DNA of 64,000 bases, taken from positions 65,309,027-65,373,026 of the forward strand of contig CM056378.1 of NCBI GenBank assembly GCA_029718625.1, in the 5' to 3' direction. A program made the position numbers and the translations under genes. A model generated the notes under the pieces. That model did no database searches, had not been told where the DNA came from, and saw only the letters and a list, made by a program, of their open reading frames with translations. Below are positions 55,521-64,000 of this stretch, piece after piece. Each line of letters begins with the position of its first letter. The first letter of the stretch is position 1. This DNA is from Synaphobranchus kaupii (Eukaryota > Chordata > Actinopteri > Anguilliformes > Synaphobranchidae).

Positions 55521-56206
55521 TATGGACAAGTCTGCCCTATTCATGTGATTATTTAGACTGGCAATCCCGTGGACGGTAAACCCTGTCCGTAAGGTTCCCC
55601 TGCATGGACTGACAGCGGTCATAACATGCAGTGCTATCATTAATTGTTCCGCTCTTCACATGTTGCGGTGAGTGATAATGCCTAAGCCCTCAACTCCCAC
55701 AGTCTTCTCCTGCCATTCCCTAAAGGACACCCACAGACACAAGTGCAAACAAGTGCAACCGGTCCCACACCCTGCTGCGGGAAGCTAGCCTAAGCAACTG
55801 CCGTCAGCAGTCCACCCAATTGGATCCAGGCTAAAGGAGCCAAAATGGATTCCGACAGGGAAAGAGGCGCTTCCCCGCCCGTCAGAAGAGAGGTCCTGAC
55901 TGCACTTGGCCACCTGTGGATCGTCCAGCTTCCTGTCACAGGAGACAGAGCCCCCGCACGCCGTGCAGAACTGGTAGAGACACTGTGGAGTAGGTTGCAT
56001 TTCACTCACGCAATTGCAACACTAATGGAAAAAGCACTGCGTGTTACCCAAGTCCAGGGAACTTCTGGTCCCTTGCCAGTCTAGATACCCGGACACTGGA
56101 GAAGGAAGAGACTGAACCAGGGTGTCATAACAGCAGCGACACAAAAGAGTGTCTAATAGAGATATGACTCTAGATCACAAAGGGACTATTAAACTGGGCA
56201 TGGACT
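55521..56206 (+). other. Interior between LTR-like modules
   Basis: A 79-codon frame from 55845 (MDSDRERGASPPVRREVL and onward) is open on plus and could be a gag-like remnant. It has no motif that decides. The rest is non-coding. Confidence 0.35.
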
Positions 56207-56860
56207 AAATGTTTTAAAAATGGTTGGTGAACCATTTGGACAGTTGTTTTTGTTGTTAGCAGGTAACTGCATCTTCAATGTCCAAATGTGTAATGTGATT
56301 CCTATTTGGTGATGTAAGAATAGGATTTTAGCAGGTGCATGCACCCATTCTTACAAGAGAGGGATGTAGGATATCTAATATTTCCCCCCTTCTCTCTATC
56401 TCTGTCACTCTCTCACTCTCACCCCCCAACATCAAAGATAAGCCAGTCTTTGTCATAAATGACCCCTCTCCCCCCCCTCCCCCATACCTTAACCCAATCA
56501 GGACAGGGATGGTCTTCCTGTGGAGCTATTTTATGAGTGTACTGCAGAAAAAGAAGTTAGTCAGTCTGGAGTTTGTTGGTGAAGAAGTCATTCGTTTTGG
56601 TTCCTCGTGCGTTTCCTTTTGTTCCTGTTCAGCTGGAGGGTAAATAATTTGGCAATTTTTGGCTTATCTCTCTCTTTACTGGTATTTCCTAATTAATGTC
56701 TGGTTTAATGCCTTCACTTTTGTGAATTATAAGTAGTCAGCCTACATTCCTTAGTGAATGTATGATTTCAATTCATTATTCCAATTGACTGTTTTCGCTT
56801 AATAAAATTTATTTAATCTCAAGACCTGATTTACACCTTGTTTTGGCTTGTTGGTTGATC
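56207..56860 (+). repeat. LTR-like module, copy 2
   Basis: It matches copy 1 up to the TG at 56365 with a hairpin at 56313-56355. It continues with 'ctattttatgagtg' (TATA-like, near 56525) and a polyadenylation-type 'aataaaatttat' at 56801. This order (TATA then AATAAA) fits U3-R of an LTR. The family is not recognised. Confidence 0.5.
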
Positions 56861-57114
56861 CACCAGGTTACTGTTCGACTTACCTATCAAAGAATTTGGC
56901 GATTTAATTGATGATTGTCGTTTTTCATAATAATTATTAAATTAAATAACGTAAAACTTATTTTGAATTTAGGTTAAGTGAGGGGTTCTAGCACGCAATA
57001 TCGCTTGTGTTCAGTATTCAGAGTGCTGAACGTTTTAACAAGGGCATTGACTGTTGGAACCGCTGGATTCAGATAATACACTTTTTACCTAGTCCTCACT
57101 TACCCGACAATCCA

Positions 57115-57585
57115 ATAGAGCTAACATGATGGTTCCTTGAGGCAAATTTGTTCAGTATGAGCAGAAGGACCTCTCTACCACATTTTGTGACTCTAGATAA
57201 AACGAGGCATATGCAGTGGGCGTGTCAATGATTTTTAGTGAATTTTTAAATATTTTCTTATATTTGGATCTATATAGCGCCACCACGTGGCTCGATTGGG
57301 TTGAAACTGTAGAGGTCAATTCCTCAAGTTACTCTTAATAGACCTACCAGGTTTCATAACTTTCTGTGAAATGATTTTGGAATTATCAGCATTTTTGTGA
57401 TAAGTCACGCCCATTGAAAATTCATTGGCTCGTCATTCGGCCATCTTTTAAAATTCTGTATATATATGTTTCATGAAGCATGGTGTACGGAGTGTGTTTA
57501 CCAGGTTTCATGTAAATTGGTCAAAATTTATAGGAGGAGTAGTATTTCAAGTGTTTTACAAATAATGCTAATTAGCTGAAAATCT
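57115..57585 (+). repeat. Interspersed repeat A, left part
   Basis: Family phrases 'gttccttgaggcaaatttg', 'tatagcgccaccacgtgg' and 'tttcatgtaaattggtca'. It breaks at 'ctgaaaatc', where a 68-bp copied segment is inserted. Confidence 0.7.
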
Positions 57586-57653
57586 TGTAGGATATCTAAT
57601 ATTTCCCCCCTTCTCTCTATCTCTGTCACTCTCTCACTCTCACCCCCCAACAT
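57586..57653 (+). repeat. 68-bp exact copy of 56365-56432
   Basis: It is identical over 68 bp to the first bases of the LTR-like module 1.2 kb upstream, starting at its TG, and set into repeat A. Confidence 0.95.
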
Positions 57654-58165
57654 ATAATATTTATGAAGCATCGTCTAAGGAGTTTGTGTACCTGGTTTCA
57701 TGTAAATTGGCCAAATTCTGTAGGAGGAGTAGCATTTTAAGTGTTTTACAAAAAATGCTAATTAGCGGAAAATCCAATATGGCTGACTTCATGGATCCTT
57801 GAGGTAAATTTGTTCAACATGAGCAGAGGGACCTGTATACCACATTTTGTGACTCTAGGTCAAACGGGGCATATCAATGTCACAATATTTACACGTGCAC
57901 TACAGCGCCACCAGGTGTTCAATCTGCGTCATAATAGAGAGGATCCAAGAGTTTGCCAATCCAAACAAGCTTGCCAAGTTTGGTGATTCTACGTCAAACC
58001 AGCTCACGGGCATTTTAGGTGAAAGCTGAGAAAAAAAAAGAAAAAAAAAAGAATCTGAACAGATACAATAGGGTACCAGCAGCTACGCTGCTCAGTCCCC
58101 TAAAAAAAAGAATCTGAACAAATACAATAGGGTACCAGCAGCTACACTGCTCGGTCCCCTAATAA
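57654..58165 (+). repeat. Interspersed repeat A, right part with end
   Basis: It overlaps the left part by about 120 bp of diverged duplicate. It ends with two copies of 'gaatctgaaca-atacaat' and 'ccagcagctac-ctgctc' followed by 'gtccccta'. Confidence 0.7.
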
Positions 58166-58217
58166 AGAAAGGTGAGCAGCATACAGGTAGCAAGACAATC
58201 TGTCGAGGGAGGAAGAA

Positions 58218-58460
58218 ATGAGAGGCGCAATAGAAGAGTATCAAGAGCAAGTGGAGACAGGGCTGAATCCTAAACTTAGATTTTTGCCAAGGGCTTCAAA
58301 CATCCCAAAATCCACACTCCTTGATTGGGGGAAAGGGTCAGAGATATACATTTCAGAAACTGTTGCTATCTTTCACTTTCTCACATTTAGCCTAGTGGAT
58401 AAAGTCACCCCCACCCCCTTTCTTATACATAATCACATTATGATTATTACTCTTCCATAG
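58218..58460 (+). pseudogene. Possible helix-turn-helix (psq-like) transposase scrap
   Basis: MRGAIEEYQEQVETGLNPKL then ASNIPKSTLLDW resembles the N-terminal psq-type helix-turn-helix of some DNA transposases ('..IPKSTL..'). After about 40 codons the similarity fades. Weak. Confidence 0.35.
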
Positions 58461-58865
58461 TTTTCAGAGTGACTGGGATGTTTCTCATGAATAGAGATCC
58501 AACTCCCTGTGACATTTTTACTCCAAGCCTGACCACAGACAGAGAAGAGTTTATATGAATAAGCATAGTTTTTTTTTATCACATGCACAATAATGTGTTT
58601 AATGATAAAATAGGCTAGTGTCCCACTTTGTCTACAAAAGTGTCCCACTCAACCTGAAAGTTACACTTGGTGTGAGATGGTGATGGGTGTCAGATGGTGT
58701 TGAAAGATATATAGCATTTATTTAGAAACACATTATAATATTATTTCACTATAAGAATATTGATGAGGCCTATTATTTGAGTAGGTATTGACTCACTTTG
58801 ATAGTTTGAAGAATGATTTGCCAAAAAGTGTTGCTCTTTACCACAAACCACCTGCATGTTACATA

Positions 58866-59771
58866 CAGATCCTTTCCAAAAAATTAGAATATCATGGAAA
58901 AGTTGTTTTTTTCCCATAATTCCATACTTTCATAGATTATAGATTCATTACACACAAAGTGAAATATTTCTAGCCTTTATTTTGTTTCATTTTTCATAAT
59001 TTTGGCTTACAGCTCCAGAAAACCCCCAAAACAGTATTTCACGAAATTAGAATAGTGTGTCGAAAATCAGCATTTACTTCAGTTATTTCAGAGAATGAAT
59101 GTTTTAGACTGAGTGTCACACTATCATCTAATTTACTCAAAACACCTGCAAAGTTTATCTCAGTTTGGTTCAGTATGGGGAAGACTGCAGACTTGACAAT
59201 TGGCCAGAAGACCATCATTGACACCCTCCAGAAGATGGGTAAGCCACAAAAGGTCATCGCTAAGGAGGCTGGCTGTTCACAGAGTGCAGTGTCCAAGCAT
59301 ATCAATAGAAAGTTTAGTGGAAGGGAAAAATGTGGCAGGAGAAGGTGCACAAGCAAAAGAGATGACCGTAGGCTTCAGCGGATTGTCAAGCAAAGACAAT
59401 TCCAAAATTTGGCGGAGATGCAGAGGGAGTGGACTGAGGCTGGAGTCAGTGCTTCAAAAACCATCACGTACAGACGTATCCGGGACATGGGCTACAACTG
59501 TCAGATTCCTCGAGTCAAGCCACTCCACTCATTCTCTGAAATAACTGAAGTAAATGCTGATTTTCGACACACTATTCTAATTTCTTGAAATACTGTTTTG
59601 GGGGTTTTCTGGAGCTGTAAGCCAAAATTATGAAAAATGAAACAAATAAAGGCTAGAAATATTTCACTTTGTGTGTAATGAATCTATAATCTATGAAAGT
59701 TTCACTTTTTGAATGGAATTATGGAAAAAAAAAACTTTTCCATGATATTCTAATTTTTTGGAAAGGATCTG
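58866..59771 (+). mobile_element. Miniature Tc1-like element coding only a DNA-binding domain
   Basis: Ends CAGATCCTTTCCAAAAAATT and 'aattttttggaaaggatctg' are flanked by TA (58864-58865, 59772-59773). Inverted repeats of about 235 bp (to 59100 and from 59530) are nearly identical. The centre holds the N-terminal third of a transposase. The catalytic domain is precisely missing. Confidence 0.92.
59175..59588 (+). CDS. HTH-only transposase fragment
   Basis: ATG at 59175 begins MGKTADLTIGQKTIIDTLQK and continues with GCSQSAVSKHINRKF (first helix-turn-helix), a basic CGRRRCTSKRDDRR linker and a second HTH-like part (SASKTITYRRIRDMG). At about residue 118 it enters the right inverted repeat, which adds HSFSEITEVNADFRHTILIS-type residues before the stop (137 residues). 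No DDE catalytic residues are present. Such a protein could bind the ends of sister elements without cutting. It is also open upstream to 59055, inside the left repeat. No break is seen. Confidence 0.75.
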   Translation: MGKTADLTIGQKTIIDTLQKMGKPQKVIAKEAGCSQSAVSKHINRKFSGREKCGRRRCTSKRDDRRLQRIVKQRQFQNLAEMQREWTEAGVSASKTITYRRIRDMGYNCQIPRVKPLHSFSEITEVNADFRHTILIS

Positions 59772-59939
59772 TATGTTTTCCTTGAATATTCGCACGGTTG
59801 TAATAATTTAATTACACTTCAATTTTATGAAAACCAAACGTTTCAGCACGTCATCGAATAAAGCATCACAGTACTATGTTCTGTGGGTTTGTACAATGTA
59901 GAAGGCGTTTTTTTTTCATGTAGGCTTCCGAACCCCTTG

Positions 59940-60014
59940 CTTGTGTAAAATTCACGGGCAACGCTTAAAAGTCGCGCATGCGCGTTCTTCGGCCCTGGTC
60001 CGCAAGACGAGCTG
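59940..60014 (+). promoter_or_regulatory. Candidate promoter and first exon of an unidentified gene
   Basis: CGCGCATGCGCG (59973-59984) contains the NRF1 site GCGCATGCGC, usually found at transcription starts. It is followed 30 bp later by a good donor, CTG|GTAAGA (60015). The local GC content stands out from AT-rich surroundings. No coding sequence is evident in the putative exon. Confidence 0.4.
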
Positions 60015-60623
60015 GTAAGAATATCTTAATTACCTTATACCTCATTGAGTATGTAGCTATCATTGATAAATCAGATTCGATTAAATTAACGTTTTATTTA
60101 ATGAATAATTGTACACTATAAAAGTTGTCGCAGGTGGGAATCTTTTGCAATTGCAGTTCACACGAGCAAGGTTGCGATGTAAAGACGTTTGCTAGCAAAT
60201 GTAGCCAATGTCTTACCTTCTAATTTAAAAATAGATTAGGCTTTTTTTCCCACGTTCACCCAAAACTGTGGTAAGCTATTACTTAAAAAGCTGAGATGCT
60301 TTAAAAATAATAGCGTACCACAGGCGAATATGTTATTGCGTAATAAATAAATGCCAATTTGATATAAAATATGCCTAGATCGGTACTACCCACTAGGTTT
60401 GCGTAAATTGCTGACATTTTCCCTCAAATTATTCAATGTCTGGAGTCATTCCGCCATTTTTGCAATGGAAATACAGTGAATTTTACAAGTTAAACTGGCT
60501 GATTTCTGTTTTGTGGTAGCTTAATACCACGATTATGCACGTTTCCATTTCAAAACGAATGATACGTGACGGATAACATGTTTAGGACCGCAATATCTAT
60601 TTATTTATTTGTAGACTGTGGTG

Positions 60624-60680
<57 letters not shown>

Positions 60681-61390
60681 TTATAGCTAAATGGAACAAA
60701 TTCAGTGGGTTTGCGTTTCTGCATCCTTATGATCGCCGGCTGTAACGAGTAAGGTGGCCAGTGTCCGCGCTCGCTGGCTAGGAGTAAAAACGAAAGCTAG
60801 CAAATTCTAATAATGTTTTATAATTCATGAAGGAGTTAAGTTCAGTAAATGATCGTATCTTAGCCTGTAGCCGCACGACTGGTTAATATTTCAGTATTTA
60901 GTGTGACGACAGTCTGTAGCCTATTCAGATGGAGGGCGATGGTGTCGGGTACTTTTTTCTCCTTTATACAAAAATGGAGTGTATATAGTTAATAATATAA
61001 TATATACAAATATGTGGCACAGTGTTCTGGCCAGCCAATATACGCGGAACTGACATGATTGAACTGACGTGATTCAGATAAACCCCGGCGAATTGTAGAC
61101 CGATTGCATTCTCTTTCCCCATTTCAGACTGACTGCAGTAAAACAGATAGTCGAAACAAATGGTTCCGCAAGCATTCACAAGTCGGCTATATTCAACTAT
61201 CCAGGGGGACCGTTAGCTCCGCGTCAGTCACAAGGAGTTACACAATAGCTACGTGCTTTTGAACCCTGGAGCGTGGACCCAAGAATTTTAAGTCAAACCA
61301 ACTGAAGATTCAATTGAAATGGCTACAATATCTTAATATGTTAAAAGCACAAAAATACAGATGTTAAAAACAAAAAATAATGAAATGTTT
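60015..61390 (+). other. Possible first intron and exon candidates
   Basis: A strong acceptor 'ttctctttccccatttcag' ends at 61127, followed by ~120 nt open in two frames. A short ATG stretch (60932, MEGDGVG) precedes a weak donor at 60951. Neither can be assigned to a family. Confidence 0.25.
60626..60679 (+). repeat. (GT)n microsatellite
   Basis: About 27 uninterrupted GT units. Confidence 0.98.
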
Positions 61391-61394
61391 AAAC

Positions 61395-61768
61395 ATGGTT
61401 TTTTATAAGCACTTTAAGCAGCACGTAAACGCCAGAGCCTTCGTGGGTGCTTCTTTTATACCCAGTCATGATCACCTGTTATCCGTTTACCTGTGGAATG
61501 TTCCAAACAGGTGTTTTTTGAACATTCCACAACCTTCCCAGTCTTTGTTTTGCCCCTGTCCCAACTTTTTTGGAACGTGTTGCAGGCATCAAATTCGGAA
61601 TTAGCGTATATTTACAACGATCAATATAGTTCATAAGGTAAAACATGAAATATCTTTTCTGTGTACTGTTTGTTAAATATATGTAAAAGAGAATTTATAA
61701 ATCACTGCTTTCTGCTTATATTTGAATTTTACATACTGTACCAACTTTTTTGGAATTGGGGTTTGTAC
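61395..61768 (+). mobile_element. Tc1/mariner-type terminal fragment
   Basis: 'cccctgtcccaacttttttgg', 'gtgttgcaggcatcaaattc' and the end 'ttttttggaattggggtttg' followed by TA are the well-known end of a fish mariner-like family. The left terminus is absent. Confidence 0.75.
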
Positions 61769-61816
61769 CTCTTAGAAATACTTTCAATGTTTCGCAAAGT
61801 TTAACTGGTGAATATA

Positions 61817-63347
61817 CAGTTGAAGTGGAAAGTTTACATACACCTTTGCCAAATCCATTTAAACTCAGTTTTTCACAATTCCTGTCATTTAATCCTAGTA
61901 AACATTCCCTATCTTAGGTCAAGTTAGGATCACAACTTTATTTTAAGAATGTGAAATGTCAGAATAATAGTAGAGAGAACGATTTATTTCAGCTTTTATT
62001 TCTTTCATCACATTCCCAGTGGGTCAAAAGTTTACATACACTCTGTTAATATTTGGTAGCATTGCCTTTAAATTGTTTAACTTGGGTCAAACGTTTCGGG
62101 TAGCCTTCCACAAGCTTCTCACAATAAGTTGCTGGAATTTTGGCCCATTCCTCCTGACAGAACTGGTGTAACTGAGTCAGGTTTGTAGGCCTCCTTGCTC
62201 GCACACACTTTTTCAGTTCTGCTCACAAATTTTTGATTGGATTGAGGTCAGGGCTTTGTGATGGTCACTCCAATACCTTGACTTTGTTCTTCTTAAGCCA
62301 TTTTGCCACAACTTTGGAAGTATGCTTTGGGTCATTGTCCATTTGGAAGAGCCATTTGTGACCAAGCTTTAACTTCCTGGCTGATGTCTTGAGATGTTGC
62401 TTCAATATATCCACATAATTTTCCTTCCTCATGATGCCATCTATTTTATGAAGTGCACCAGTCCCTACTGCAGCAAAGCACCCCCACAACATGATGCTGC
62501 CACCCCTGTGCTTCATGGTTGGGATGGTGTTCTTTGGCTTGCAAGCCTCACCCTTTTTCCTCCGAACATAACGATGGTCATTATGGCCAAACAGTTCAAT
62601 TTTTGTTTAATCAGACGAGAGGACATTTCTCCAAAAAGTAACATCTTTGTCCCCATGTGCAGTTGCAAACTGTAGTCCGGCTTTTTTATGGCGGTTTAGT
62701 AGTTGCTTCTTCCTTGCTTTCAGGTTATGTCGATATAGGACTCATTTTACTGCGAATATAGATACTTTTGTACCTGTTCCCTCCAGCATTTTCACAAGGT
62801 CCTTTGCTGTTGTTCTGGGATTGATTTGCACTTTTCGCACCAAAGCACGTTCATCTCTAGGAGACAGAATGCGTCGCCTTCCTGAGCAGTATGACGACTG
62901 CGTGGTCCCATGGTGTTTATACTTGCGTACTATTGTTTGTACAGATGAACGTGGTACCTTCAGGCGTTTGGAAATTGCTCCCAAGGATGAACCAGACTAT
63001 TGGAGGTCCACAATTTTATTTCTGAGGTCTTTGAAGGTAGGCCTTAAAATACATCCACAGGTACACCTCCAATTGACTCAAATAATGTCAATTAGCCTAT
63101 CAGAAGTTTCTAAAGCCATGACATCATTTTCTGGAATTTTCCATACTGTTTAAAGGCACAGTGAACTTGTGTGTATGTAAACTTCTGACCCACTGGAGTT
63201 GTGATATAGTGAATTAAAAGTGAAATAATCTGTCTGTAAACAATTGTTGGAAAAATTACTTGTGTCATGCACAAAGTAGATGTCCTAACTGACTTGCCAA
63301 CACTATAGTTTGCGAACATGAAATCTGTGGAGTGGTTAAAAATGACT
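61817..63347 (-). mobile_element. Sleeping Beauty-type element, right end truncated
   Basis: It starts CAGTTGAAGTGGAAAGTTTAC after TA 61815-61816 with an intact IR/DR. It reads through the transposase on the minus strand to the right IR/DR, and stops at 'ggttaaaaatgac', missing the last ~55 bp. A 28-bp palindrome sits at the break. Confidence 0.9.
62046..63030 (-). pseudogene. Sleeping Beauty-type transposase, mutated
   Basis: The minus-strand order is [20 protein letters not shown], the GRRR hook, [20 protein letters not shown], a large gap with frame breaks near 62590-62740 where the first catalytic Asp should be, then [38 protein letters not shown], and a frameshifted tail to the stop at 62046. 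The start codon and first ~10 codons are deleted near 63030. Confidence 0.88.
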
Positions 63348-63375
63348 TTTTATTATGTTATATAACATAATAAAA
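63348..63375. repeat. Perfect 28-bp palindrome
   Basis: TTTTATTATGTTAT followed by its exact inverse complement, at the truncated end of the Sleeping Beauty-type copy. Confidence 0.95.
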
Positions 63376-63454
63376 GGCTTCGCGTTGGGCCTAACAACAC
63401 CCTTTAACTGTGACTATATTGATGATATAGTACTGCGTCTCGTACCTTATTGTT

Positions 63455-63890
63455 TAAATATAACTTTTATGAAGCATGGTCTCAGGAGTGTATACTAGGT
63501 TTCATGTAAATTGGTCAAATTTTGTATGAGGAGTAGCATTTTAAGTGTTTTACAAAAATCCAATATGCAGGACTTTATAGGTCCTTGAGGCAAATTTGTT
63601 TGGCATGAGCAGAGGGACGTGTATACCACATTTTGTGACTCTAGGTGAAACGGGGCATCGGCAGTGGGCGTGTCAATGTCAAAATTTTGTGACATGCACT
63701 ACAGCGCCACCAGGTGTTCAATCTGCGTCATAAAATACACTATCTAAGAGTTTGGCTGTCTCAACAAGCCTGCCAAGTTTGGTGATTCTAGGCCAAACCA
63801 GCTCATGGGAATTTTAAATAAATAAATAAATAAAGGAATCTGAACAAAAACAATAGAGTACCAGCAGCTGCACTGCTCGGTCCCCTAATT
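63455..63890 (+). repeat. Interspersed repeat A, copy with right end
   Basis: 'tttcatgtaaattggtcaaa', 'ggaggagtagcatttt'-like, 'ctacagcgccaccaggtg', ending 'ccagcagctgcactgctcgg' and 'tcccctaat'. Collinear with 57654-58165. Confidence 0.7.
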
Positions 63891-64000
63891 ATCAGTTCAG
63901 TGCTAGGTGCTAGTAGCTAGCAAGACGTACAGTCAAGCAACGGACCTGGAAGTGGGAAAAATTATACGCTGGGAAGAATTTTACGCTATACTGGTCCGAC
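63891..64000. other. Nothing recognised at the right edge
   Basis: 110 bp without an identifiable feature. Confidence 0.4.

Noticed and set aside
55845..56084. gag-like protein between the LTR-like modules
   Set aside because: Open and basic, but too short and without a zinc knuckle or capsid motif. Not called as a gene.
59039..59356. 105-codon minus-strand frame in the miniature Tc1-like element
   Set aside because: It ends in the same residues as the plus-strand frame only because both run through the inverted repeat. It has no HTH motif.

Overview
This window is vertebrate nuclear DNA, almost certainly from a teleost fish. The evidence is multi-exon coding with spliceosomal introns, Sleeping Beauty-type and other Tc1/mariner elements with long inverted repeats, many hAT elements with 8-bp target duplications, L2-clade LINE fragments, a 5S-rRNA-derived SINE, (CA)n microsatellites and a 500-N assembly gap. 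There are no operons, ribosome binding sites or CRISPR arrays.

The one host gene I can identify lies on the minus strand between about 30.16 kb and 3.42 kb and runs off the left edge. It is the 5' end of a synaptonemal complex protein 2 (SYCP2/SYCP2L family) gene. Seven coding exons can be placed to the base: 30101-30124 (start codon), 28671-28811, 28461-28589, 4227-4331, 4000-4024 (a 25-nt microexon), 3805-3890 and 3420-3514. All phases join, and exon lengths agree with the human SYCP2 N-terminus as I remember it (47, 43 and 35 residues for exons 2-4). Two introns are unusual. Intron 3 is 24,129 bp, has an AT donor (ATAAGT) and an AC acceptor, and is packed with transposons. The microexon ends at a GC donor.

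Layout. 0.8-2.5 kb: Tc1 copy. 3.4-4.3 kb: sycp2 exons 7 to 4. 4.3-28.5 kb: intron 3, holding an inverted-repeat element with nested pieces (4.7-6.9 kb), a Sleeping Beauty-type copy split by a Tc1 and a hAT (7.2-11.2 kb), an inverted-repeat element (11.6-12.6 kb), a 5S-SINE (13.4-13.9 kb), an L2 LINE (14.9-16.3 kb), a hAT relic with a LINE tail inside (16.3-19.3 kb) and several more hAT and Tc1 pieces. 28.4-30.2 kb: exons 3 to 1. 30-53 kb: intergenic or unassigned DNA with at least six hAT elements (several keep only a BED finger), an ISL2EU mini-element, MITEs and a foldback with four tRNA-like modules. 51.6-52.7 kb: palindromic Tc1 derivative. 54.5-57 kb: LINE RNase H fragment, gap, then two diverged copies of an LTR-like module sharing a covarying hairpin. 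57-58.2 kb: interspersed repeat. 58.9-59.8 kb: miniature Tc1-like element coding only for a DNA-binding domain. 59.95-61.25 kb: possible promoter and first exon of an unidentified gene. 61.4-63.9 kb: mariner end, a truncated Sleeping Beauty-type copy and repeat.

Only sycp2 is a confident functional host gene. Everything else is mobile DNA or too weak to assign. Family names rest on motif recognition and memory, not on a database search.
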